From an uncultured Bacteroides sp. (GTDB taxonomy: Bacteria; Bacteroidota; Bacteroidia; Bacteroidales; Bacteroidaceae), in the NCBI GenBank assembly GCA_944319875.1, contig CALUFR010000080.1:1-61683 (forward strand): a DNA stretch of 61,683 nt, in the 5' to 3' direction. The notes beneath the pieces were generated by a model. The model ran no database searches, was not told the origin of the DNA, and saw only the letters and a program-made list of their open reading frames with translations. The number at the start of each line of letters is the position of its first letter. Positions within the stretch are counted from its first letter, which is position 1. The translations under genes were made by a program, and so were the position numbers. This document shows positions 1 to 6,564 of this stretch, in pieces.

Positions 1-124
1 GCAGCATGGTGTTGCCCATGCGGAGCATTACAGAACCGTCTGCCTGTTTTGCCAGCTTTCCCGTTTCGAGCGTGATGGTTCTTCCATCAGGAAGCTCGAT
101 CGTCTTAACAATTGGGTTAATCAT
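1..124 (-). CDS. pnp: Polyribonucleotide nucleotidyltransferase, N-terminal fragment
   Basis: Only the first 41 codons are present; the gene runs off the left edge. The reverse strand reads [20 protein letters not shown] and continues with [20 protein letters not shown], the start of the first RNase PH domain of PNPase. PNPase is a phosphorolytic 3'-5' exoribonuclease in RNA decay. The start is the ATG at 122-124, about 30 bases downstream (in the reverse direction) of a TATCTTTG -7 element. The family call rests on the recognisable N-terminus alone. Confidence 0.85.
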
Positions 125-154
125 AAATATATCTATTTTCTTTCAAAATTCGCG

Positions 155-162
155 CAAAGATA
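155..162 (-). promoter_or_regulatory. -7 promoter element for pnp
   Basis: The reverse strand reads TATCTTTG, a full match to the Bacteroides TAnnTTTG element, 30 bases upstream of the pnp start codon. No convincing TTTG is seen at the -33 position, so this is a half-match. Confidence 0.5.
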
Positions 163-258
163 GTGATTTTATTTGCTTAATCCGGTGGGAATGAGTATAA
201 AAGTTTGCCTCTTTGTTGATTTTTTATGGGTTTAGAGCGGAAGATGGGTCGAAAATGC

Positions 259-289
259 TTTGACTAACCGTAAAAAGGAGTTATATTTG
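259..289 (+). promoter_or_regulatory. Bacteroides-type promoter for the DUF4369 lipoprotein gene
   Basis: TTTG at 259-262, a 19-base spacer, then TATATTTG at 282-289: a full match to the Bacteroides -33/-7 pattern. It places the transcript start near 295, so an upstream in-frame start at 260 is not possible and the ATG at 323 is used. Confidence 0.75.
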
Positions 290-322
290 CACGTCAATTT
301 TGAAAATAAACACACTGGCAAT

Positions 323-1477
323 ATGAGAAAAATATGCATGATGGCACTTGTGGCTGTAGCGCTGGGTGCCTGTAATTCGGAACCGAAATTCAAAGTGGAA
401 GGTGCGGTAACCGGCGCCGACGGCAAGATGCTTTATCTGGAGGCTTCGGCCCTTGAAGGAATTGTTCCTCTTGACTCTGTAGAACTGGGCTCCTCGGGGG
501 GCTTCAGTTTCGAGGGCGCCCGTCCTGAGTCCCCTGAGTTCTACCGTCTCCGGGTGGATGACAAGGTTATTAACTTCTCCGTGGACTCCACTGAGACGGT
601 TCGTGTCCGGGCCGGCTATGGCGACTTTGCTACAGGATATACCGTGGAAGGTTCGGCTAATAGCGAGAAAATCAGGGAATTGTCGTTAAAACAACTCCAG
701 CTGCAGAACCGTGTGAACGAACTGTCTCAGGAGATGCAGGCTCACCGCATCGGTATAGACGTCTTTCAGGATAGCTTGGCGGCCTTGATGAAACGTTATA
801 AGGATGAAGTGAAGATACGCTATATCTTTGCGGCTCCCAATACAGCGGCCGCTTACTTCGCCCTGTTTCAGAAGGTGAATGATTATCTGATCTTTGATCC
901 CTTGAACAGTCGTGATGATATCAAATGTTTCGCAGCTGTAGCCACGAGTCTGAACAACTATTATCCGCATGCCGATCGCTCGAAGAACCTTTATAACATC
1001 GTTATTAAAGGAATGAAGAATACCCGGACACCCCAACAGCAGACAGTGGAGTTGCCCGAAGAAGTACAGGTGGCTGAAACCGGTGTGATAGACATCAGCC
1101 TGCGTGATATGAAGGGTAACGTGCGTAAACTGACCGAGCTTAAGGGGAAGGTGGTGATTTTGGATTTTACCGTCTACCAGAGTGCCGTTTCGGCCAGTCA
1201 CAACTATATGTTGCGCGATTTGTATGACAAATATGCCTCTCGCGGGCTGGAAATTTACCAGGTGTCGCTCGATGCAGATGAACACTACTGGAAGACCACA
1301 GCCGGCAATCTGCCTTGGGTGTGCGTGCGCGATGCTAACGGTGTTTACTCGTCTGTAGTCACCTTTTACAACGTGCAGAACCTGCCGACACTGTTCCTCG
1401 TGAACCGTGACAACGAACTGGAGGCTCGTGGTGAAGCCATCAAGGACTTGGATGCGGCTATTCGAAAACTGTTGTAA
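323..1477 (+). CDS. DUF4369/thioredoxin-fold lipoprotein lacking the redox CXXC
   Basis: 384 residues. A lipoprotein signal ends in LGAC with Cys17. Residues 20-110 resemble the DUF4369 beta-sandwich found in front of TlpA-like domains in Bacteroidetes. The middle is helical, and residues 255-384 have the TlpA/AhpC-TSA fold (LTELKGKVVILDF, later the cis-proline loop LPTLFLVN). Where relatives carry a W-C-x-x-C motif this protein reads YQSAVSASHN (285-294), so it has no redox cysteines and is unlikely to be a thiol oxidoreductase. It may be a structural or binding derivative in the periplasm. The ATG at 323 opens the signal peptide and follows a good promoter. The gene appears monocistronic. 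Confidence 0.8.
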   Translation: MRKICMMALVAVALGACNSEPKFKVEGAVTGADGKMLYLEASALEGIVPLDSVELGSSGGFSFEGARPESPEFYRLRVDDKVINFSVDSTETVRVRAGYGDFATGYTVEGSANSEKIRELSLKQLQLQNRVNELSQEMQAHRIGIDVFQDSLAALMKRYKDEVKIRYIFAAPNTAAAYFALFQKVNDYLIFDPLNSRDDIKCFAAVATSLNNYYPHADRSKNLYNIVIKGMKNTRTPQQQTVELPEEVQVAETGVIDISLRDMKGNVRKLTELKGKVVILDFTVYQSAVSASHNYMLRDLYDKYASRGLEIYQVSLDADEHYWKTTAGNLPWVCVRDANGVYSSVVTFYNVQNLPTLFLVNRDNELEARGEAIKDLDAAIRKLL

Positions 1478-1532
1478 TTTCTTAGAAAAGAGGTAGACTT
1501 CAATAAATATGTTACAAAACACTTGACGGCAC

Positions 1533-1563
1533 TTGGCGCGTATCGTTTTAAGTGCTATCTTTG
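1533..1563 (+). promoter_or_regulatory. Promoter for greA, upstream of a leader hairpin
   Basis: TTG at 1533-1535, a 20-base spacer and TATCTTTG at 1556-1563. The predicted transcript start is near 1569, about 100 bases before the greA start codon. The hairpin at 1586-1612 therefore lies inside the leader. Confidence 0.65.
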
Positions 1564-1585
1564 CCCCTGAAATATGAAAAGAGGG

Positions 1586-1621
1586 TTCCAGCATGGTAAC
1601 GACATGTTGGAATTCTTTTTT
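1586..1621 (+). terminator. Terminator-like hairpin in the greA leader
   Basis: TTCCAGCATG pairs with CATGTTGGAA (10 bp including G-T wobbles, 7-base loop) and is followed by TTCTTTTTTG. It lies between the predicted greA promoter and the greA ribosome-binding site, so it would act as an attenuator or release a leader RNA of about 50 bases. It could also simply terminate the lipoprotein transcript. Confidence 0.6.
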
Positions 1622-1666
1622 GTTTATAATACATCAATTAAAAGATAATTTTAAGGAGGAAATTTT

Positions 1667-2131
1667 ATGGCTTATATGTCAGAAGACGGCTACAACAAGC
1701 TACTGGCCGAATTGAAACAACTGGAAGCGGTGGAGCGTCCCAAGGTGGTGGCTGCCATTGCTGAAGCGCGCGACAAGGGCGACTTGTCTGAAAATGCAGA
1801 GTACGATGCTGCCAAGGAGGCACAGGGTCTGCTCGAAATGAAAATCAGCAAGCTGAAGGCGGTGATTGCCGATGCTAAGATTATCGACGAATCGAAACTG
1901 AAGACCGACTCCGTGCAAATCCTGAATAAGGTAGAGCTGAAGAACGTGAAGAATGGCATGAAGATGACCTACACCATCGTGTCTGAAAGTGAGGCCAACC
2001 TGAAGGAAGGCAAGATATCGGTCAACACTCCCATTGCACAGGGTTTGCTGGGCAAGAAAGTGGGCGAGGTGGCTCAGATTAAGGTTCCCCAAGGCATGAT
2101 TGAACTGGAAGTCGTGAATATCTCATTCTGA
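1667..2131 (+). CDS. greA: Transcription elongation factor GreA
   Basis: 154 residues, the usual GreA length. The N-terminal coiled coil (about 1-75, with the conserved DLSENAEYDAA segment at its turn) inserts into the RNA polymerase secondary channel and stimulates cleavage of backtracked RNA. The C-terminal FKBP-like domain (about 80-154) includes ISVNTPIAQGLLGKKVGE. An AAGGAGG sequence lies 8 bases before the ATG, an unusually strong Shine-Dalgarno for this group. The leader carries its own promoter and a terminator-like hairpin, suggesting attenuation. A terminator follows. Confidence 0.97.
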   Translation: MAYMSEDGYNKLLAELKQLEAVERPKVVAAIAEARDKGDLSENAEYDAAKEAQGLLEMKISKLKAVIADAKIIDESKLKTDSVQILNKVELKNVKNGMKMTYTIVSESEANLKEGKISVNTPIAQGLLGKKVGEVAQIKVPQGMIELEVVNISF

Positions 2132-2140
2132 TAAAAGTAA

Positions 2141-2176
2141 GGCAAGCTATGTATGATGGCTTGCCTTGTTTGTTTA
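2141..2176 (+). terminator. Intrinsic terminator after greA
   Basis: GGCAAGC (2141-2147) pairs perfectly with GCTTGCC (2159-2165), followed by TTGTTTGTTT. It lies 10 bases after the greA stop and upstream of the HIT gene. Confidence 0.8.
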
Positions 2177-2197
2177 TATAATATAAAGTATAGTGTT

Positions 2198-2590
2198 ATG
2201 GCAAGTATATTCAGTAGAATCGTAGCGGGAGAGATACCCAGCTACAAGGTGGCCGAAGACGATCGCTTTTTCGCATTCCTGGACATCAACCCGTTGGTAA
2301 AAGGACATACGCTGGTCATTCCCAAGCGTGAAGTGGATTATATCTTTGATTTGGATGATGAGGAACTGGCTGCCCTGCATGTCTTTGCGAAGAAAGTGGC
2401 GCTGGCCGTTGGCAGAGCATTCCCTTGTAAGAAGGTAGGTATGGCTGTACTGGGCTTGGAGGTGCCCCATGCACACATACATCTCATTCCTATGCAGAGT
2501 GAGAAAGATATGCTTTTTTCTAATCCCAAGTTGCAGCTATCTGCCGATGAGTTTGCGGCAGTAGCCGAGGCAATTCGCAACGCATTCTGA
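2198..2590 (+). CDS. HIT family nucleotide-binding hydrolase
   Basis: 130 residues. The HIT signature HAHIHLIP is at 91-98 (His91, His93, His95), and the N-terminal SIFSRIVAGEIPSYKVAED is typical of the Hint/PKCI branch. These proteins hydrolyse purine nucleoside phosphoramidates or adenylated nucleotides. An upstream in-frame start at 2153 would put the greA terminator inside the gene; the ATG at 2198 matches the family N-terminus. The substrate cannot be told from sequence. Confidence 0.93.
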   Translation: MASIFSRIVAGEIPSYKVAEDDRFFAFLDINPLVKGHTLVIPKREVDYIFDLDDEELAALHVFAKKVALAVGRAFPCKKVGMAVLGLEVPHAHIHLIPMQSEKDMLFSNPKLQLSADEFAAVAEAIRNAF

Positions 2591-2615
2591 TACCCCTCCT
2601 CATCTGATAATGGCA

Positions 2616-2650
2616 AAAGAGGCGGCCCGTCCGGGTCGCCTCTTTCTTGT
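2616..2650 (+). terminator. Bidirectional terminator between the HIT gene and the guanylyltransferase gene
   Basis: AAAGAGGCGGCCC (2616-2628) and GGGTCGCCTCTTT (2633-2645) form a strong stem with one central mismatch and A/T-rich flanks on both sides. It sits between two convergent genes and can serve either strand. Confidence 0.85.
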
Positions 2651-2675
2651 TGGTATTTGTGTGCGGATGGGAATG

Positions 2676-3761
2676 TCAGATGTAGTCATCCCCCATCTTG
2701 ATCTGCGCGTCATTTACATACTTGCGTATGGCGTGCTCTTCGTCTTTCTTGCAGATGAGCAGGACGTTGTCTGATTCAGCGATGAGATAGCCTTCCAGGC
2801 CGTCAATCACGGCCAGCTTGTTCTCGGGCAGGACAATGATATTTTCTTTGCTGTTGTAGAGCAGTGAGTTGCATTTCAGAGTCACATTGCTGTCACAATC
2901 CTTTGGTGAGAGTTCGTAGAGCGAGCTCCAAGTGCCGAGATCCGACCACCCGAAGTCACCCAAAGACACGTAAACGTTGTCGGCTTTTTCCATGACGCCG
3001 AAGTCGATGGACACGTTGGGGCAGGCGGGAAAATTCTCTTCGATGAATTTCTTTTCGTCCGGAGTTCCATAGACGTCTTTTCCGGCTTCCAGTTTGGCCG
3101 CCAATTCAGGCAGCAAGTCCTCCCCGGCTTTGATAATAGAGTTCACATTCCACATGAACAGACCGGCATTCCAGTAGAACTCACCGCTCTCTACGAACAC
3201 TTTCGCCAGTTCCAGTTCGGGCTTCTCTGTGAAAGTCTTCACTTTGTAGAAGTTGTCGCCTGCGGTTTCGGCTATCTGTATATAGCCATAGCCCGTCTCC
3301 GGTCGGTTGGGTTTGATGCCCAGCGTCAGCAGTTTGTTATTGCCGGCCACGAAGTCCAGTCCTTTTACAATGCTGTCCAGAAATTCAGTCTCTTTCAGAA
3401 TAAGATGATCCGACGGAGCCACCACGATGTTGGCGTTAGGATTGATGGCACGTATGTGGTAAGATGCCCATGCGATGCAGGGAGCCGTGTTTCGTCGGGC
3501 TGGTTCCAGTAAGATCTGTTCGGGCGTCAGTTCAGGTAGCTGTTCCTGGACAAGGTCGGCATAAAGAGCGTTGGTCACAACGAGAATATTCTCCGTTGGT
3601 ATAATCTTCTTGAAGCGGTCGAAAGTTTGTTGCAGCAAGGAACGTCCGGTGCCAAAGAAGTCGAGGAACTGTTTGGGCAGCGTTTTACGGCTGAACGGCC
3701 AGAAGCGGCTGCCGATTCCTCCACCCATGATGACGCAAAAATTGTTTTTGTTTGTTGTCAT
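2676..3761 (-). CDS. manC: Mannose-1-phosphate guanylyltransferase
   Basis: 361 residues. The N-terminus (about 8-31) has the pyrophosphorylase motif GGGIGSRFWPFSR followed by PKQF, which binds GTP and marks the mannose-1-phosphate guanylyltransferase family. Later motifs include VAPSDHLI, GYGYI and FTEKPE. The enzyme makes GDP-mannose for glycan and capsule synthesis. The protein is short of the bifunctional form of about 470 residues and lacks the C-terminal cupin (phosphomannose isomerase) domain. The ATG at 3761 was chosen over an upstream one at 3800 because the nucleotide-binding loop normally lies within 20 residues of the start. Confidence 0.92.
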   Translation of the reverse strand: MTTNKNNFCVIMGGGIGSRFWPFSRKTLPKQFLDFFGTGRSLLQQTFDRFKKIIPTENILVVTNALYADLVQEQLPELTPEQILLEPARRNTAPCIAWASYHIRAINPNANIVVAPSDHLILKETEFLDSIVKGLDFVAGNNKLLTLGIKPNRPETGYGYIQIAETAGDNFYKVKTFTEKPELELAKVFVESGEFYWNAGLFMWNVNSIIKAGEDLLPELAAKLEAGKDVYGTPDEKKFIEENFPACPNVSIDFGVMEKADNVYVSLGDFGWSDLGTWSSLYELSPKDCDSNVTLKCNSLLYNSKENIIVLPENKLAVIDGLEGYLIAESDNVLLICKKDEEHAIRKYVNDAQIKMGDDYI

Positions 3762-3865
3762 GGTTGTCTTTCGTTTAAAGTTTCCGCTAAAGTACATCAT
3801 ATTTTTAGAATAGGGAATATTTACCCATGGTTTTCTTCTTTTTTCTTCTTTTTTTTAAGAAACTA

Positions 3866-3895
3866 TTGCCAGTTTAGAAAAAAGCTGTATCTTTG
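3866..3895 (+). promoter_or_regulatory. Promoter for tRNA-Leu
   Basis: TTG at 3866-3868, a 19-base spacer and TATCTTTG at 3888-3895, ending 27 bases before the tRNA. Confidence 0.7.
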
Positions 3896-3922
3896 CAACC
3901 GCAATTGAGAAATCAATGCGAT

Positions 3923-4006
3923 GCCCAGATGGCGGAATCGGTAGACGCGCTGGTCTCAAACACCAGTGGATTCACTTCCATCCCGGTTCGACCCCGGGTC
4001 TGGGTA
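3923..4006 (+). tRNA. tRNA-Leu (anticodon CAA)
   Basis: An 84-base class II tRNA. The acceptor arms GCCCAGA (3923-3929) and TCTGGGT (3999-4005) include the G1-U72 pair usual in tRNA-Leu. The anticodon stem CTGGT/ACCAG encloses loop CTCAAAC, so the anticodon is CAA (reads UUG). The long variable arm TGGATTCACTTCCA is typical of leucine tRNAs, and the T arm is CCCGG-TTCGACC-CCGGG. CCA is not encoded. The tRNA borders a more AT-rich accessory stretch. Confidence 0.96.
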
Positions 4007-4013
4007 CAAGAGT

Positions 4014-4056
4014 AAAAGCTAAGTATTGAATAGTCAATTACTTAGCTTTTTCTTTT
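4014..4056 (+). terminator. Intrinsic terminator after tRNA-Leu
   Basis: AAAAGCTAAGTA (4014-4025) pairs perfectly with TACTTAGCTTTT (4039-4050) and is followed by TTCTTTT. Confidence 0.85.
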
Positions 4057-4121
4057 ACCTAAGTTTTCCCACATTTTCTCCACGCGTGCAAAATAGTGGG
4101 ATATGCAAGTGCAGATTTTGC

Positions 4122-4152
4122 TTGGTGGAACAACGCAAAAAACGTACCTTTG
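4122..4152 (+). promoter_or_regulatory. Promoter for the fic gene
   Basis: TTG at 4122-4124, a 20-base spacer and TACCTTTG at 4145-4152, about 30 bases before the fic start codon. Confidence 0.6.
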
Positions 4153-4183
4153 AATAAAAATGAAGCCAATTAAACGGTAATCA

Positions 4184-4993
4184 ATGGGACAAGGTATATG
4201 GCAGGAGATAGAAGCACTGCACCAAAAGTTTCAGAAACTTGGTATCAGTGAAGCGGTGGACTATGAAAAGTACTACCTCTATTCTCTTATTGCCCATTCC
4301 ACAGCCATAGAAGGCTCTACGTTGACGGAAGTGGAAACCCAACTCCTGTTTGATGAAGGTGTAGTAGCTGGCGGCAAGCCGCTCGTTTACCATTTGATGA
4401 ATGAAGACTTGAAGAAAGCCTACGAACTGGCAAAAGAAGAAGCAAGGCACGCAACTCCCCTTACCCCCGCTTTCCTGCAAACGCTAAACGCAACCTTGAT
4501 GCGCACAACCGGGAGTGTCCATAACGTGATGGGCGGTTCTTTCGATTCCTCGAAAGGCGAATATCGTTTGTGTGGCGTTACGGCTGGCATCGGTGGACGT
4601 TCTTATATGAATTATCAGAAAGTTCCTGCAAAGGTCAATGAACTATGTAGCCGGTTGCAAGAGCGTCTTGGCACGGCGTCCACTATTCGGGAACAATACG
4701 AACTAAGCTTCAACGCTCATCTGAACTTGGTGACTATCCATCCGTGGGTGGATGGTAACGGACGTACCTCCCGATTGCTGATGAACTACATCCAGTTTCT
4801 TTATAACCTTTTCCCGACTAAAATATTCAAGGAAGACCGAGATGAGTATATTCTCGCTTTGCGCCAATCGCAAGAAGCGGATAGCAATTCGCCTTTCTTG
4901 GCATTTATGGCCGAGCAATTAAGGAAATCACTCTCTTTGGAGATTGAACGATTCAATGCTTCGCAAAAGAGAGGGTTTAACTTTATGTTTTAA
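4184..4993 (+). CDS. Fic family protein (AMPylase-type, with N-terminal inhibitory helix)
   Basis: 269 residues. The Fic active-site motif HPWVDGNGRTSR begins at His186. Fic proteins with this motif transfer AMP, or another phosphate-containing group, to protein hydroxyls. Residues 39-44 read STAIEG, matching the inhibitory S/T-x-x-x-E-G/N motif; Glu43 would block productive ATP binding. The protein is therefore probably self-inhibited and no separate antitoxin is needed; none is seen next to it. It has its own promoter and lies directly after tRNA-Leu in a more AT-rich stretch, so transfer is plausible. The target is unknown. Confidence 0.9.
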   Translation: MGQGIWQEIEALHQKFQKLGISEAVDYEKYYLYSLIAHSTAIEGSTLTEVETQLLFDEGVVAGGKPLVYHLMNEDLKKAYELAKEEARHATPLTPAFLQTLNATLMRTTGSVHNVMGGSFDSSKGEYRLCGVTAGIGGRSYMNYQKVPAKVNELCSRLQERLGTASTIREQYELSFNAHLNLVTIHPWVDGNGRTSRLLMNYIQFLYNLFPTKIFKEDRDEYILALRQSQEADSNSPFLAFMAEQLRKSLSLEIERFNASQKRGFNFMF

Positions 4994-5095
4994 ATTCTTT
5001 CTACAAAAAAACTTAGCCCTCCTTATACTATAGAATAGGGAAACGTGATGCTCCTCTCTCCCCCTCCCCATACCTTATAGAAAAACGTAAATGAG

Positions 5096-5133
5096 AAATC
5101 CCGCCTACAGATATGGTTGCAGACGGGATTTTA
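5096..5133 (-). terminator. Terminator-like hairpin between fic and the small reverse ORF
   Basis: AAATCCCG (5096-5103) and CGGGATTT (5124-5131) form the base of a stem extended by CTACAG/TTGCAG-type pairing with mismatches. The T tract is on the plus strand (GGGATTTTATAG), so it may stop fic. It also begins immediately after the stop codon of the small reverse ORF, so it may serve both directions. Confidence 0.55.
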
Positions 5134-5295
5134 TAGTAGTGTTATTATTGGACAGTAGTGAACCGTTTTTCTAATTTTCATTGGTCCCTTGACTTCATGT
5201 ACATTTATAACTTCGAGGATAGAATCAAGTTCTATACAATAAGCGCATTCCTTTTCATTAAGGAGCCAGTCCTCATAAGATAAAAAGCATATCAT
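5131..5295 (-). CDS. Small hypothetical protein, 54 residues
   Basis: The reverse strand carries an uninterrupted reading frame of 54 codons beginning MICFLSYEDWLLNEKECAYC and ending in TVHYCPIITLL. A GGAGG lies about 10 bases upstream of the ATG, a hairpin starts right at the stop codon, and the gene lies 50 bases downstream of the barrel-protein gene on the same strand. It has three cysteines, no signal peptide and no recognised domain. It could be a chance frame in AT-rich DNA. Confidence 0.35.
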   Translation of the reverse strand: MICFLSYEDWLLNEKECAYCIELDSILEVINVHEVKGPMKIRKTVHYCPIITLL

Positions 5296-5345
5296 AGCGA
5301 GTTCGCCTCCTTCAAATCCCCATTTCCTAAAACAGTACTTAGACG

Positions 5346-5921
5346 TTAAAATTCAAATCCAAGTTTTATTGAGATAGACTCAGTTGTGTATTTTGTAGCA
5401 CTCCTGGTGTAATCCATGCTTGTGTGACCAATGAAACTATCAAATGTCTCAAATTCAAGTTTTTCTGAGGCATAACCAACTGCTATGCTTATCGCTTGTT
5501 TTTCATTAAGGGAAACTCGACATCCAATAGATGCGTTTGCATATAGTCCTCCATTATTTGTAACAAAAGTGCCTCCTTTCAAATCAATAAAGGGCGCAAC
5601 TTTCTTTTTGCTAAAATTACAGCGTACATTTGCAAATATAGGTATATCTACTTGGCTATCTCTTTTATCTAAAGCTATTTCCATCCCATCTGTTTCATAC
5701 GAAGACATAAAATGAAAGCCCATTCCGGCACCAAGGAAAAAATATGGGTTAAACTGATAGCCATGAGATGTATTCACCTCAAAACGTCCAAATTCATAAT
5801 CACCAATACCGATGGAGTAACCTGCATCCACAAAGCCACGATAGCTGTTTCCTGTCAAATTCTGAGCATTGACAACTGATGTAAAGAGCATCAGTGTAAC
5901 GATAAAAGATAGTTTTTTCAT
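5346..5921 (-). CDS. Small outer-membrane beta-barrel protein
   Basis: 191 residues. A signal peptide (about 1-20, MKKLSFIVTLMLFTSVVNAQ) is followed by alternating strands (GYQFNPYFFLGAGMGFHF, VDIPIFANVRCNF, APFIDLKGGTF, ISIAVGYASEKLEF) and a C-terminal strand ending SIKLGFEF, with the terminal Phe of outer-membrane barrels. It resembles the porin-family OmpA-like 8-strand barrels of Bacteroidetes. Function unknown. It is clearly more AT-rich than the core genes around it. A good reverse promoter lies about 280 bases upstream (6198-6228), leaving a long leader. Confidence 0.75.
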   Translation of the reverse strand: MKKLSFIVTLMLFTSVVNAQNLTGNSYRGFVDAGYSIGIGDYEFGRFEVNTSHGYQFNPYFFLGAGMGFHFMSSYETDGMEIALDKRDSQVDIPIFANVRCNFSKKKVAPFIDLKGGTFVTNNGGLYANASIGCRVSLNEKQAISIAVGYASEKLEFETFDSFIGHTSMDYTRSATKYTTESISIKLGFEF

Positions 5922-6197
5922 CTTTCTTTTTGTTTTAGTTATACATAAAGTTAATTCAATCCATCTTCACCCTCACGCATAACCATAAAAAGAAAGCGCG
6001 AGATGTACATTGCTCACGCCTCGAAGGTACTACCACATACCTGCACACATAAGACTGCACAACCCACGCTATAGCACAGGCGTTTTGTGTTTATTGCCTT
6101 TGTGTGCCTTTTGATTGTGGTAGTTTCTCGAGACAACAGACAATAGCAAAACGCTATTTTTACCCAAATGTAACGGTATGGTTTTCACACACCGCCA

Positions 6198-6228
6198 CAA
6201 AGGTACTGCAAATGTTTGTACTTGCAAA
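6198..6228 (-). promoter_or_regulatory. Reverse promoter upstream of the barrel-protein gene
   Basis: On the reverse strand, TTTG (6225-6228), a 19-base spacer and TACCTTTG (6198-6205): a complete match to the Bacteroides promoter. The nearest reverse gene starts at 5921, giving a leader of roughly 270 bases that includes the inverted repeat at 6021-6131. Confidence 0.7.
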
Positions 6229-6308
6229 GACTAAATCTATGATTTTCTCACAAAAACGAAGAAATGTCTCTTAAGTTATCCTTTGCGTCTGTGTCTTTCA
6301 GATACAAG

Positions 6309-6340
6309 AAACGGTTGACTTTCAGCCGTTTTTATTTTGT
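6309..6340 (+). terminator. Forward terminator with no upstream forward gene
   Basis: AAACGGTTGA (6309-6318) pairs with TCAGCCGTTT (6322-6331) around a 3-base loop, followed by TTTATTTTG. There is no forward gene in the 1.3 kb before it, so it either ends a small RNA or is a remnant. Confidence 0.65.
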
Positions 6341-6463
6341 ATAGTATAAATAGGGTATGAATAGGGGAAGCGGATTTTCCTGGCGAAACTATCCCTGCCT
6401 TTCACTGATGTACACTTCTATTTGTCGATCCGAGCAACTGAAATGCGAAAATGAGCGAAGGGT

Positions 6464-6494
6464 TTTGTTTTAAGTTTTAAAAAGCATATTTTTG
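6464..6494 (+). promoter_or_regulatory. Promoter for the propeller lipoprotein gene
   Basis: TTTG (6464-6467), a 19-base spacer and TATTTTTG (6487-6494), 70 bases before the start codon at 6565. Confidence 0.75.
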
Positions 6495-6564
6495 CATTGA
6501 CGGTTGTGACTAAAGGATTCACTCCGACGCACTTTTTCATCATCACATTAAAAATAGGGAAAAT

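Larger units (their letters stand above)
5922..6564. other. Gene-free structured interval
   Basis: About 640 bases without a convincing gene. It holds an imperfect inverted repeat (TCGAAGGTACTACCACA at 6021-6037 against TGTGGTAGTTTCTCGA at 6116-6131) around an 80-base loop that itself contains GCACAGGC/GCCTTTGTGTGC pairing. It also has a small perfect hairpin AATAGC-AAAAC-GCTATT (6142-6158) with a following T run, a reverse promoter (6198-6228), a forward terminator (6309-6340) and the forward promoter of the next gene (6464-6494). The forward terminator has no forward gene in front of it, so a small RNA is possible. Confidence 0.5.

Noticed and set aside
260-322. N-terminal extension of the DUF4369 lipoprotein
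   Set aside because: It overlaps the promoter -7 element and would bury the lipoprotein signal peptide.
3980-6560. attR-like copy of the tRNA-Leu 3' end
   Set aside because: No second copy of the CCCGGTTCGACCCCGGG segment and no integrase were seen, so an intact integrated element is not supported.
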